A stretch of 64,000 nucleotides of DNA from Granulicella sp. S156 (GTDB lineage Bacteria; Acidobacteriota; Terriglobia; Terriglobales; Acidobacteriaceae). The position numbers and the translations under genes are program-made. The stretch is from the NCBI RefSeq assembly GCF_009766105.1, contig NZ_LMUH01000009.1:213428-277427 (forward strand). The letters run 5' to 3'. Positions 43,328 through 52,091 of the stretch are shown here, piece by piece. Position 1 is the stretch's first letter, and each line of letters begins with the position of its first letter. Under the pieces are notes generated by a model, which was given only the letters and a program-made list of their open reading frames with translations, did no database searches and was not told where the DNA came from.

Positions 43328-44236
43328 CTATACCTTCAGTCCGCGCATGTAGTCGGCGTCTACCTTCAAGGACTGCATGTAGGGCATATCGAACGCTTCC
43401 TGCTCAACGAACATGTGCTTGATCTTCTGAGTTTTTGCGGCCTGTTGGAAGATCGGACGGTAATCGATGCTTCCCAGGCCAAGTTCCGTCACCGTTGGTT
43501 CATGCGCGCCGGCTCCTGCTACTGAGCTGCCATTTGCCTTGAAATCTTTCACATGCAGCATAGAAAACCTACCCGGATAATCCCGCAGAAGATCGACCGG
43601 CTTAGCCCCAGCGACGGTTGCCCAGCCACAATCCAGTTCCAGCGTTACCTTGGATGGATCAGTTATGCGCAAGAGCTCCATATACGGGACTACACCATCG
43701 ACAACTGCGAATTCGTGCACATGATTGTGATAGCCGAAATGGATGCCAGCGGCGGCAGCCTTCTCTCCCAGGAGGTTGAATTGCTCCGCATTCCAGCGCC
43801 AGTCCTCAAGCGTGAGTACTCGCCCGCGATCTGAGCCTGCATTTGATGCGGGCGTTTTAAAGCCAGGGCTGGAGCAGATCAGATACCCAATGCCAAGTTC
43901 CTTGCTGAAGGCGAGGACCTCGTCATACCGCGCGTGCAGGTCAGCAAACGGAAAGTGCGCGCTTACGCACCGGAGGTTCGCCTTCTGCATCGCCTGCTTC
44001 ACATCCGCTGCGCTTCGTTGATAGAAGCCTGCTGCTTCGACCTCCCGATAGCCAACACTGACAACCTGGGCGAGTGTGCCTTCATAATCCTTCGCGAGTT
44101 GCTCGCGTACCGAATACAGCTGAAGGCCAAGCGGTAAACCGAGCGGCTCTGCATAGGACATAGGAGTGCGGAAGGTCACCGCAGTGTACGCAGCAGCGAC
44201 AGAGACATTACCAAGAAAGCTTCTTCGCGAAATCAT
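43328..44236 (-). CDS. Tat-exported sugar phosphate isomerase/epimerase-like TIM-barrel protein
   Basis: 302 aa of the xylose-isomerase-like superfamily. MISRRSFLGNVSVAAAY is a twin-arginine signal. Metal-site segments are present: GYREVEAAG, GYHNHVHEF, VTLELDCGWAT and SMLHVKDFK. It is third in a minus-strand run after gluconate-dehydrogenase subunit 3 and a GMC oxidoreductase (42-bp gap), an arrangement known from 3-keto-sugar pathways in which an oxidised sugar is isomerised or cleaved. Because it is exported it acts on free periplasmic sugars, not on cytosolic phosphates. Confidence 0.86.
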   Translation of the reverse strand: MISRRSFLGNVSVAAAYTAVTFRTPMSYAEPLGLPLGLQLYSVREQLAKDYEGTLAQVVSVGYREVEAAGFYQRSAADVKQAMQKANLRCVSAHFPFADLHARYDEVLAFSKELGIGYLICSSPGFKTPASNAGSDRGRVLTLEDWRWNAEQFNLLGEKAAAAGIHFGYHNHVHEFAVVDGVVPYMELLRITDPSKVTLELDCGWATVAGAKPVDLLRDYPGRFSMLHVKDFKANGSSVAGAGAHEPTVTELGLGSIDYRPIFQQAAKTQKIKHMFVEQEAFDMPYMQSLKVDADYMRGLKV

Positions 44237-44278
44237 ACAACCTCTTTTCCGTTGGTTGAACCATGCTTCGATAGACAG

Positions 44279-45859
44279 CTAGACGTTCTTTTGACGCATC
44301 TGTTCCGCAAGATATTCCGAAGCTCTCATCGAAAGCGCAAGGATCGTCAGTGTAGGATTCTGCCATCCCGCACTGGTAAAACCACTACCATCCACGACAA
44401 ACAGGTTTTTGATGTCGTGGCTCTGATTCCATTTATTCAGGACGCTGTGCTTCGGGTCATTGCCCATCCGGCACGTCCCGACCTCGTGGATACTATATCC
44501 CGGCGGATTCGGCTCGGCATTCTTCGAGAGCACCTCAAAACCAGAGGACTCCGCCAGCGCCGCGCAGGTGTCCACGGCATCCCGCGCCATATTGTGCTCG
44601 TTGTCCGTGTACTTTGTCTCGATATGCAGCACTGGAATACCCCAGGCGTCGACTACGTCTTTGTTGATTCTGACATGGTTCTCGTAGTGGCCCAGCACCT
44701 CACCCATGATCGTCATGTGGAAGGCGCTGCCGTAATACATATCCAGCTTCTTCTGGAGTTCGGCTCCATACGCGGCGAAGTTTCGCGGCTCAAACGCGCC
44801 CATGCGGCTGGTGACATTCATCGCATATCCACGTAGAAATTTGTCGGACTTCGTCGTGATGTTGCGGAAACGTGGGATGACTCCGGCGCCACCCATTAAC
44901 TCCGCTGTGGCTTTTCCGCCTTGCGCCTCAGGCACGGAGCAGGTAACGCCAACACCATAAATCTGATCCATCAGGTAATGACCGAGCACACCGCTGGAGT
45001 TTGCGAGATTAGAGTTCATCAGAAGGCGCGTGCTCTCAAGCGTTCCCGCAGCCAGAACAACAACACGGGCCTTCACGCTCATCTCGCGTCGCGTAAGCCG
45101 ATCGACGAAGTGCGCACCATCCACAAGGCCTGTCTGTTTGTCCGTCGTCAGCTCTCGGACGACAACATTCTCAAGCGCCTCCAACTTGCCAGTGGCGAAG
45201 GCATCGGGGAGAAGCAGGTTGACAGAACTGGCGAGGCCATCGCGTCCATGAGCCCGTCTCCCCCGGCACACAGGAACTCCAAGACGCTTCCCTGCCTCCT
45301 GGAAACGCAGCATAGAAGACGACCACGGCACATCATCCGGAATGAAATTGCCATCGGGATATTGAGGTATACCCTCAGCGCGCCCCGAAACCTGGAGAAT
45401 ATCCTCCGCACGAGAGTAGTACGGAGCAAGGTCCGCCAGGTTGATGGGCCAGTCCTCGCCGAAACCATCGTGAGACTTTGCTTTAAACTCGTAATCGCTG
45501 AGACGAAAGGACTGGCGCGACCAGAAGAGGGACCGGCCTCCGAAGAGCCGGACACGCACCCAGTTATAGGGATTCGCGGGATCATACGTGTAGGGGACCT
45601 CTTCCTCGTCGACCCATACGTTCGCGTTGAACTCATTGGATTGAAAAACATGGGCCAACCGGCCAGGTGGTTTGAATCCTCGAAATGGAAGTGCGTAGGC
45701 AGGCTCTTGCTTTGCGTCTCGAGCTACGTCCACAACAGGACCTGCATTCAGCATCAGACAGGAGATGCCCTTTTCGGTAAGAATCTTGGCAGCCATTCCA
45801 CCGGCATGTCCTGAACCGATGATAAGTACGTCAACCGGCTCTTTCGTCATGTCCCTCAT
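44279..45859 (-). CDS. GMC family oxidoreductase (sugar/gluconate dehydrogenase flavoprotein)
   Basis: 526 aa. FAD motif [17 protein letters not shown] at about 10-26; ESTRLLMNS in the middle; C-terminal [17 protein letters not shown] with the active-site His and [17 protein letters not shown] with the partner Asn. It has no export signal. The upstream gene encodes the Tat-signal subunit 3, so the flavoprotein is probably carried across the membrane bound to it. Start may be ATG 45859 or ATG 45850; both have weak AGG spacing. Likely oxidises a sugar or glycoside, possibly at C3. Confidence 0.9.
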   Translation of the reverse strand: MRDMTKEPVDVLIIGSGHAGGMAAKILTEKGISCLMLNAGPVVDVARDAKQEPAYALPFRGFKPPGRLAHVFQSNEFNANVWVDEEEVPYTYDPANPYNWVRVRLFGGRSLFWSRQSFRLSDYEFKAKSHDGFGEDWPINLADLAPYYSRAEDILQVSGRAEGIPQYPDGNFIPDDVPWSSSMLRFQEAGKRLGVPVCRGRRAHGRDGLASSVNLLLPDAFATGKLEALENVVVRELTTDKQTGLVDGAHFVDRLTRREMSVKARVVVLAAGTLESTRLLMNSNLANSSGVLGHYLMDQIYGVGVTCSVPEAQGGKATAELMGGAGVIPRFRNITTKSDKFLRGYAMNVTSRMGAFEPRNFAAYGAELQKKLDMYYGSAFHMTIMGEVLGHYENHVRINKDVVDAWGIPVLHIETKYTDNEHNMARDAVDTCAALAESSGFEVLSKNAEPNPPGYSIHEVGTCRMGNDPKHSVLNKWNQSHDIKNLFVVDGSGFTSAGWQNPTLTILALSMRASEYLAEQMRQKNV

Positions 45860-45915
45860 AATCCTTGGTGATTGGTTTTCATGTCCCTTTGCAACGCCTT
45901 ATGTAGGAGCAGAAG

Positions 45916-46596
45916 CTAGGGAGTTGCTCTGTCAGTGCGAGATGTAAAAGGCATCCGAGTGATCCTATTCGGATAGATATCTGGTTCGATTGGATACCAA
46001 TACAGGCCTACTGGGGTAGACTCCTGCGCTGGACTTGAAGGAGTGTCACTCCATGCCTTGGAATTTACGGTTGCAGAGCGAATATCCGCATGCGCGATGT
46101 TGATGAAGTCGGCATGGGCCTCGATCGGTGGATGATCGGGCATCCAGGCACGCATCCACGGCTGCAGGATGCGGTCGGCTTGTACTGTCTCCAACTGCGC
46201 AAAGGGCACTGAAAATTGCTTCCTCGCTTCTGCGTCCAGCCAGTCCAAACCATCCCGATACATCTGCCTACGATCTACTGGAGAACTTCCAATAAGAAAG
46301 TCTAGAAAGGCCGGCGTCTCTGCTTGCACTGCGCCGGGTTTGTCCCCGAGAGAAGGAACGAGCACGTCACTCAGACGTTCGAGAGTGGCCATCTGTGCAG
46401 GGGTGAAGAAGCGCAAACCAGCCTGGGCTACAGCATCTTCGATTTGCGTATTCGGAATTGGCGTCGCGCCGTTGAGCCCAAGCGTCCAGGGCACGGGTGC
46501 AGCCGGAGGAGGGGCAGGACTAACGGCCTGCGCAAGCAACAGCTTCGGTGCTGCTGCCGCTGCAATCATCGCTCTAACAAAATCACGACGTCGCAT
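45916..46596 (-). CDS. Gluconate 2-dehydrogenase subunit 3 family protein, Tat signal
   Basis: 226 aa from ATG 46596, which has AAGGAG 5 bp upstream; the frame extends to 46680 without features. MRRRDFVRAMIAAAAAPKLLLAQA is a twin-arginine signal. The body has FFTPAQMATLERLSDVLVPS, ETPAFLDFLIGSSPVDRRQMYRDGLDWLDAEARKQF and the C-terminal part of the family. It is the small partner of the GMC flavoprotein encoded 56 bp downstream and probably its export chaperone and membrane link. The start of the operon lies here. Confidence 0.88.
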   Translation of the reverse strand: MRRRDFVRAMIAAAAAPKLLLAQAVSPAPPPAAPVPWTLGLNGATPIPNTQIEDAVAQAGLRFFTPAQMATLERLSDVLVPSLGDKPGAVQAETPAFLDFLIGSSPVDRRQMYRDGLDWLDAEARKQFSVPFAQLETVQADRILQPWMRAWMPDHPPIEAHADFINIAHADIRSATVNSKAWSDTPSSPAQESTPVGLYWYPIEPDIYPNRITRMPFTSRTDRATP

Positions 46597-46892
46597 CCGT
46601 CTCCTTTTTGCTCTTAAAAACAATACTCCGCCCCGGCATAGGTAGTCCATGTGTGCCCGATCCCACATGGAAAGAAACACGGGTGTTAACCTTGCCTGAG
46701 CATGAGACCATCAGCGTTGGCCACATCAACAACTTTTCCGATCAGTGGGCAAGTCATCGGATAGCTCTAGGAACGAGTGATCTCAGGTTGAACGAATGGA
46801 ACTCACGGTTTGAGGAAAGGTTCATCATTCATCGAATATGGGTCGAACAGAGCAGTATGAGGAGTAGTCCGAGACGTGGGGAGAAGCTACCG

Positions 46893-47663
46893 ATGATTCG
46901 ACCGTTTTACGCATTTTGCCACGTGTTCTGTGTGGCAGCACTTACTGCTTTTGTTGCGCCTGTGGCTGCGTCTCCGCAGGAGGCGCATACGATGCCACTG
47001 TCCTATGAATGCCACCGCACTACGACGCCGATTCAGATTGACGGGAAGCTGGACGATCCGGCGTGGAAGCAGGCGAAGTGGACGTCGGACTTTGTGGATA
47101 TTCAAGGCGCGGGTATGCCGGCGCCGCGCTTTCGCACGCGGGTGAAGATGCTGTGGGATGACAAGTATCTCTACATAGCGGCCGAACTGCAGGAGTCGAA
47201 TGTTACCGCTACATTGCGGAAGCATGACTCCGTGATCTTTCACGACAACGACTTCGAGCTCTTTCTCAAGCCGCTTCCGCAGACGGAGAGCTATTACGAG
47301 TTCGAGATGAACGCGTTCAACACCGGATGGGATCTCTTTCTAAGCAGGCCTTATAGCGAAGGAGGCAGGCCCGACAGTAGTTGGGACATCGCCGGACTGA
47401 AGACAGCGGTCGCGGTGCAGGGTACGATCAACGATGCGAAGGACAAAGACCAGGGGTGGACGCTCGAGATCGCCTACCCGCTGGATGCGTTCAACTCGCG
47501 CCAGAAGGTCCCGCCCCCACAGACGGGTACGGTGTGGCGCATCAACTTCAGCCGCGTGGAGTGGAAGCCAGGGAATCCGAAAGAGGACAACTGGGTATGG
47601 TCGCCGCAGGGGGTCATCAACATGCACGTTCCAGACCGCTGGGGATATCTGCGCTTTCAGTAG
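46893..47663 (+). CDS. Secreted carbohydrate-binding family 9-like protein
   Basis: 256 aa from ATG 46893 (GGGGAG upstream; the longer frame adds an unlikely leader). Signal peptide to AAS. One CBM9-like beta-sandwich: PIQIDGKLDDPAWKQAKWTSDFVDI, KMLWDDKYLYIAAELQES, YYEFEMNAFNTGWDLFLSRPY, GWTLEIAYPLDAF and ending WGYLRFQ. Such stand-alone modules bind glycans or occur as the N-terminus of membrane proteins; nothing catalytic is visible. It is divergent from the GMC operon and may share its inducer. Confidence 0.82.
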   Translation: MIRPFYAFCHVFCVAALTAFVAPVAASPQEAHTMPLSYECHRTTTPIQIDGKLDDPAWKQAKWTSDFVDIQGAGMPAPRFRTRVKMLWDDKYLYIAAELQESNVTATLRKHDSVIFHDNDFELFLKPLPQTESYYEFEMNAFNTGWDLFLSRPYSEGGRPDSSWDIAGLKTAVAVQGTINDAKDKDQGWTLEIAYPLDAFNSRQKVPPPQTGTVWRINFSRVEWKPGNPKEDNWVWSPQGVINMHVPDRWGYLRFQ

Positions 47664-47719
47664 GCGTTGATCGTCGATCTGCGATTACGCCAATGCGAGC
47701 AGGGAAACGGTACAAACTC

Positions 47720-49744
47720 CTACGGCTTAAAGTCCACACTCTGCCACAACGGTGCGGGATCATAAACAGCCCCCGCGGCTACCGTCCTCCAGACCTTCCT
47801 CGTATTGTGAATATCCTCCATGGGGTCTGCATCGAGCAGCAGCACATCGCCACGCTTTCCGACCTCCAGCGAGCCTGATTCTTTCTCTACCCCAACAGCC
47901 TTCGCCGCAACCAGCGTTGCAGCCTGCAACGCTTCCAGCGGCGTAAAGCCAGCTTCCACATAGAGCTCGAGCTCACGATGCAACGAGTATCCGGGTATGG
48001 CCTGGTCTGTGCCGGCAACGATGGGGATTCGCGCTGCGTGCAGCGCTCGCAAGGTGCCCATCATATTGGCCCAGCGTCTGTCGGCACTGACCGCTCTGTC
48101 ACCGGTAAGGGCGGGGCTTTCCAGCGCCTCACGCAGTTGCGGTGCCACATGCGTGATTCCCGGCTCGAGCTCCTGGAAGGGCTTGGTGTGGAGGTAGCTT
48201 TCGAACACCGCAACTGTGGGGTCCAGCACGATGTGGTGCTCCTGCAGGGCTTTGATGAAAGCCCTGGCGGTCTCCGTTTGCGGGTCGAAGACAGGAGGCT
48301 TGGTTGGGTCAGGCTTCCCGTCCGGCGTGGAAGCTGGCAGAGCGAAATACGGCACATCATAGGTGATGTGGTTGATCTGGTCCATGCCGTCGGCGATGCC
48401 GTCCATGGCCGTCATACCTTCGGGGATGTGGCCGGTGACGGTCATACCGTGCTTGTGCGCTGCGGCGGTGATCGCTCTAACAATCTCTGGCTTCACGGAG
48501 CTGTAGATCTTGATCTGCTTCGCGCCGGCATCTTTGTATCTCTGCACCCACGCCTCGGCTTGCTCGGGCGTGTCGGCGATGACGGCGCCTAGCGAGATCT
48601 TCCCGGTTCCGTCGATGATGCCTGCGAACTCAAGATGCGGGCCGACGGCGGGGTTCTGCTTGCGGTCGAGTTCGTCATGCACTGTGCGGATGAAGTCGAA
48701 CTCGTTGCCGCAATCGCGCACACTGGTGACGCCTGCGGCGAGATAGATGGGTCCCCACTCGACCTGCTCGTAGTGTGCGTGCATGTCCCAAAGACCCGGT
48801 ACGGCGAACTTGCCTGTCGCATCCAGCACGGTCGCATCTATCGGCACTTTAACTTCGTTGCGCGGTCCTGCCGCGGTGATCATGCCATCTGCGATCACGA
48901 TGACCGAGTCCTTCACGGCAGGTGCACCTGTCGAGTCCTCGAGTGTCGCGCCTACGATGGCGAGCTTCTTCGCCTCAGGCATACGTGCCATGGCGTTTAG
49001 GCGTCCCAGCTCTTTGAGGTTCGCCTTTACGGCTGCGGAGATGAAGGTGCTGAGTTGTGCGGCGTAGGGTTCGCGCACGGCTTCGAAGTGGTCGAACTCG
49101 GCATCGGTGCTGACCAGCGCGACCAGATCCGTTGCGTCGTCCATCCACAGCGTCTCCTGTCCCCAGATGAGGCCGCTGATGGTGTAGCCGTGCGCGGCGT
49201 GTTGGTCGATGGTCAAGGTCTCCGCGGGGGCGATGTGCACCTTGGTCGCTGCGGGGTATACCGTGAACTCCGCCGGCTTGTTGTGGCTGAGCCACCAGCG
49301 CATCATCTGCTCCTGCATGGCGACGGGTGAGTAGCCATCGGTGATGAACCATGGACCTGCAGGCGTCAGGGTGTAGCTCTTCGTCTCGTCGCCCTTCTCG
49401 CGTGTGAGGGTGAGGTTCGTGTCGTGCACACTCATGGTTTCGTCGATCTCGGTCTGCCGGCTCACTCGCCCCTTGGTGTAGTAGCTCACAGGCACCATAC
49501 CTTCGGTCTTCGCGGTGAAACCGCTCTTGAGCGGCACAGGCGAGCCGCGATCCGTGAAGAGAAAGTCGGAAGTCAGTGTGTACTCATCACCCACCTTCGT
49601 GATGGAATAGGTCTCTTTGCCGATAGCCTTGGCGAATTTATGGAGCACGAAGACACCGGAACTCGAGGGGCCAGACTGAGCCGTGGCGGAGACGGAAGCG
49701 ACGCTGAGGATGGAGATAGCAAGAACACGGTGTAGGGCGATCAA
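47720..49744 (-). CDS. Secreted amidohydrolase with extra N-terminal domain
   Basis: 674 aa with signal peptide to ATAQ. Residues about 25-255 are a beta-rich domain I cannot assign (KFAKAIGKETYSITKVGDEYTLTSDF). Residues about 260-670 are an imidazolonepropionase-like amidohydrolase: GLWDMHAHYEQ (HxH), KQIKIYSSVKPE, TVTGHIPEG, INHITYD and IVAGTDQAIPG (metal Asp), ending with the usual SLEVGKRGDVLLLDADP. It probably cleaves a cyclic amide or dipeptide in the periplasm. Divergent from the GxGYxYP gene, 262 bp apart. Confidence 0.88.
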   Translation of the reverse strand: MIALHRVLAISILSVASVSATAQSGPSSSGVFVLHKFAKAIGKETYSITKVGDEYTLTSDFLFTDRGSPVPLKSGFTAKTEGMVPVSYYTKGRVSRQTEIDETMSVHDTNLTLTREKGDETKSYTLTPAGPWFITDGYSPVAMQEQMMRWWLSHNKPAEFTVYPAATKVHIAPAETLTIDQHAAHGYTISGLIWGQETLWMDDATDLVALVSTDAEFDHFEAVREPYAAQLSTFISAAVKANLKELGRLNAMARMPEAKKLAIVGATLEDSTGAPAVKDSVIVIADGMITAAGPRNEVKVPIDATVLDATGKFAVPGLWDMHAHYEQVEWGPIYLAAGVTSVRDCGNEFDFIRTVHDELDRKQNPAVGPHLEFAGIIDGTGKISLGAVIADTPEQAEAWVQRYKDAGAKQIKIYSSVKPEIVRAITAAAHKHGMTVTGHIPEGMTAMDGIADGMDQINHITYDVPYFALPASTPDGKPDPTKPPVFDPQTETARAFIKALQEHHIVLDPTVAVFESYLHTKPFQELEPGITHVAPQLREALESPALTGDRAVSADRRWANMMGTLRALHAARIPIVAGTDQAIPGYSLHRELELYVEAGFTPLEALQAATLVAAKAVGVEKESGSLEVGKRGDVLLLDADPMEDIHNTRKVWRTVAAGAVYDPAPLWQSVDFKP

Positions 49745-49875
49745 GACAGTAAGACTCCTCGAGGACAGTTACACAAAAGCGTAACGCATAGTTCATTGCT
49801 GGGTTGGAACTACCGGTGGATGGCTAAGTTGAATCATTCAATCCGTAAAAATACCCGTAAATGCGGTCTTTACAA

Positions 49876-49930
49876 TTGACAGTTACTCGTAGGCGTCGCT
49901 ATAGTTCTCCTCTGGCTGGAATCGTTACCA
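49876..49930 (+). promoter_or_regulatory. Promoter and LacI-type operator of the GxGYxYP gene
   Basis: TTGACA (49876-49881) and TATAGT (49900-49905) are 18 bp apart, a near-consensus sigma-70 promoter. Directly downstream, where transcription should begin, is TGGAATCGTTACCA (49917-49930), a near-palindrome centred on CG like other LacI-family operators. The same 14 bases occur upstream of the TonB receptor gene beside the LacI gene. Confidence 0.78.
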
Positions 49931-50006
49931 TTTCAGCCTATTGCTTGGTTTTGTAGATATTGCCTCTTGGCGCTTCAAGGATTTAATCCCGCGCAAAGGA
50001 TGAGTT

Positions 50007-52031
50007 ATGTCCATATCTCGCAGAGAATTCCTGGTCCTGAGCGGCGCTGCCGCCGGGTCAAGCGCCGCAGGCCTTGCGGCTTACTCACAAACGGCTGTAA
50101 ATCTATACGGCTCTTCGGAGTTCTACTGGCCTCCGGATAGAGCGTTGCCCGTGTTTCCCGAGGCCTTTCATCTGGATGCTGCTGATCTTTCGGCACTCGA
50201 CGGTGACCAGCAGGGATTGTTGGTGTCCCTGCAGGGCATCGTGAATCGTACCCGCCCGCGGCTCTATTTCTATTGGGGTACTGATCCCACAAACCTGGAA
50301 TGGCTGAAGACGATCCATGTTCCCTATACGGTGACAACTGAGCCCTGGTCCCTGTTCGAGCGCTATCGCTCAGAGGTGCGCGGCGCAATTGTTTACGATC
50401 CTAATTTGCCGGACACGATCAATTTGGCGACTACGCTGGCTGGGGTTCACAATGCGGTGATTGCGACGGCTGATCTGGCTAACCTCTACCACCTGCCTAT
50501 TTTGGAAGATCTGCGCGGCCGGTTCTCGAACAAACTCGCGATGTATCAGTACGCCCTCAAAAATGTGTGGCCCAATCTGACCAAGCGGCTTGTGACAGCG
50601 ATCAGCCCATCCACTACGCAGACGACGGCGAATGTTCAGTGGACCACGCTGCTCAAGGTGACAGCGCCGATAACGGATGGGTCGAATAAGGCGACCTACA
50701 CGGCAGACTTATCGGCGTTCCTCGACAAGCCATCCGTTTACGTGCAGTACCAGGATGCGTATTCGAACACTGGCTGGGGGCCATCAGTCTCCCAGGTGAC
50801 GGTGACGGCGGATGGCAATGTGATCGCATCGTTTCAACCGGGTACCGATGCTGAGACACCCTTTCTCTTTGACCCCGATAGCTCGCAGATAGCGTCAGGT
50901 GGATGGCGATTCGCGGATGGGACCAACTACTTCATCTATAAATTCACGCCGCCGGTCGGAACCAAAACACTCACGCTTTCCACGCTGATGTGGAACCAAT
51001 ACTTTGTGACGGCGACTAGCACCCAGCCAAGCTATCAGGTGGTGAATCCATTATTCCGTGATTACATCGTGGCGACCAGAGCCCCTGTCTTTTGGCTCGA
51101 TCCCAACGTGGCGGAAGAGGCAGCGTTATTCGCGCAGATACTGCAGACTGTCGAGCCTAATACGGCCTATCTGGGCTGGTTTCCAAATGGAGACGAAATG
51201 TCGGGCGTGACACTTTGCGCACAACACTCGACGGTTGTTGTGGCCGCGGATGACTTGTACAACGCCAGCGTCTTCAGTGGCGTACGGGCACTTATCAAAA
51301 CGTATCAACCTCCCGCCTCAATTCCTCAACTCTCCAACAAGATCTATCTTTCGCTGACTATGGTTGAAGGCGACAACGTCCAATATGATCAGCATCGGAT
51401 GCGCCAGATGTGGGACGATCCGACCCGTGGGCAGGTACCGCTGGGATGGAGTATCAGCGTGTTGCTGTTCGATATCGCCCCGGCTATGTTGAGTTATTAC
51501 CAGCAGACACAGACTCAGAACGATCTGCTCGTTGCGGGACCATCAGGGGCGGGTTACACCTATCCTGTGATGTGGCCGGCTTCCACTCTGCCCAAATTCA
51601 TAAGCCGCAGTGGCGCGTACATGCAGCGGACAGGCATGCATACACTGTTTGCCTACAACCGCGATAACAGCACAGACCTGCCGCTATCTTCCAGTCTTGT
51701 GGACCTGTACAAGCGGAACACTCCAGGCCTCGAGGGCGTTGTGTACAACTACGAGACTACGAGCCAGGCAAGCCTCATCGATGGTCTGCCCGTGGCCACG
51801 CTACTAGGTGTGAACGATGCACCAAGCGGAATCACGGAACTGGCGAGTATCGCTGCGAGCTGGAACGGAACGAGCCCGCTCTTTGTGGCGGCTGGGTTGG
51901 AGTCGTGGAACATGATGCCGGCTGATGCAAAGACGCTGGTTGCTTCGCTCGGTTCGCAGTTTGAAGTGGTGCGGCCGGATGTGTTCTTCAAGTTGCTGCG
52001 GCAGTCTCAGACGAATCAGACGAAGAAGTAA
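50007..52031 (+). CDS. GxGYxYP-family putative glycoside hydrolase, Tat-exported
   Basis: 674 aa. MSISRREFLVLSGAAAGSSAAG is a twin-arginine signal. The name-giving motif of the family is present as GAGYTYP at 514-520. Also seen: a LDGDQQGLLVSLQGIVNRTRPRLY N-terminal segment common to the family, an inserted beta-sandwich-like region at about 190-340 (discoidin-like pattern KVTAPITDGSNKATYTADLS), and LSLTMVEGDNVQYDQHRMRQMW. The biochemical activity of the family has not been established to my knowledge. The promoter carries the same operator as the mannan-locus TonB receptor, and GH76/GH92 genes are convergent next door, so an alpha-mannan role is inferred. Confidence 0.85.
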   Translation: MSISRREFLVLSGAAAGSSAAGLAAYSQTAVNLYGSSEFYWPPDRALPVFPEAFHLDAADLSALDGDQQGLLVSLQGIVNRTRPRLYFYWGTDPTNLEWLKTIHVPYTVTTEPWSLFERYRSEVRGAIVYDPNLPDTINLATTLAGVHNAVIATADLANLYHLPILEDLRGRFSNKLAMYQYALKNVWPNLTKRLVTAISPSTTQTTANVQWTTLLKVTAPITDGSNKATYTADLSAFLDKPSVYVQYQDAYSNTGWGPSVSQVTVTADGNVIASFQPGTDAETPFLFDPDSSQIASGGWRFADGTNYFIYKFTPPVGTKTLTLSTLMWNQYFVTATSTQPSYQVVNPLFRDYIVATRAPVFWLDPNVAEEAALFAQILQTVEPNTAYLGWFPNGDEMSGVTLCAQHSTVVVAADDLYNASVFSGVRALIKTYQPPASIPQLSNKIYLSLTMVEGDNVQYDQHRMRQMWDDPTRGQVPLGWSISVLLFDIAPAMLSYYQQTQTQNDLLVAGPSGAGYTYPVMWPASTLPKFISRSGAYMQRTGMHTLFAYNRDNSTDLPLSSSLVDLYKRNTPGLEGVVYNYETTSQASLIDGLPVATLLGVNDAPSGITELASIAASWNGTSPLFVAAGLESWNMMPADAKTLVASLGSQFEVVRPDVFFKLLRQSQTNQTKK

Positions 52032-52042
52032 GAGGCAAGAAA

Positions 52043-52091
52043 GAGGCGGACGGGGCTTCACTTATGAAGTGAAGCCCGTCCGTCTCTTTTT
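52043..52091. terminator. Strong intrinsic terminator shared by convergent GxGYxYP and GH76 genes
   Basis: A stem of about 20 bp (52043-52063 with 52067-52086, one mismatch and one bulge) with a 3-base loop is followed on the plus strand by TTTTT (52087-52091). It follows the GxGYxYP stop. The right arm also encodes the last codons of the GH76 gene, whose stop is at 52058-52060. Confidence 0.85.
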
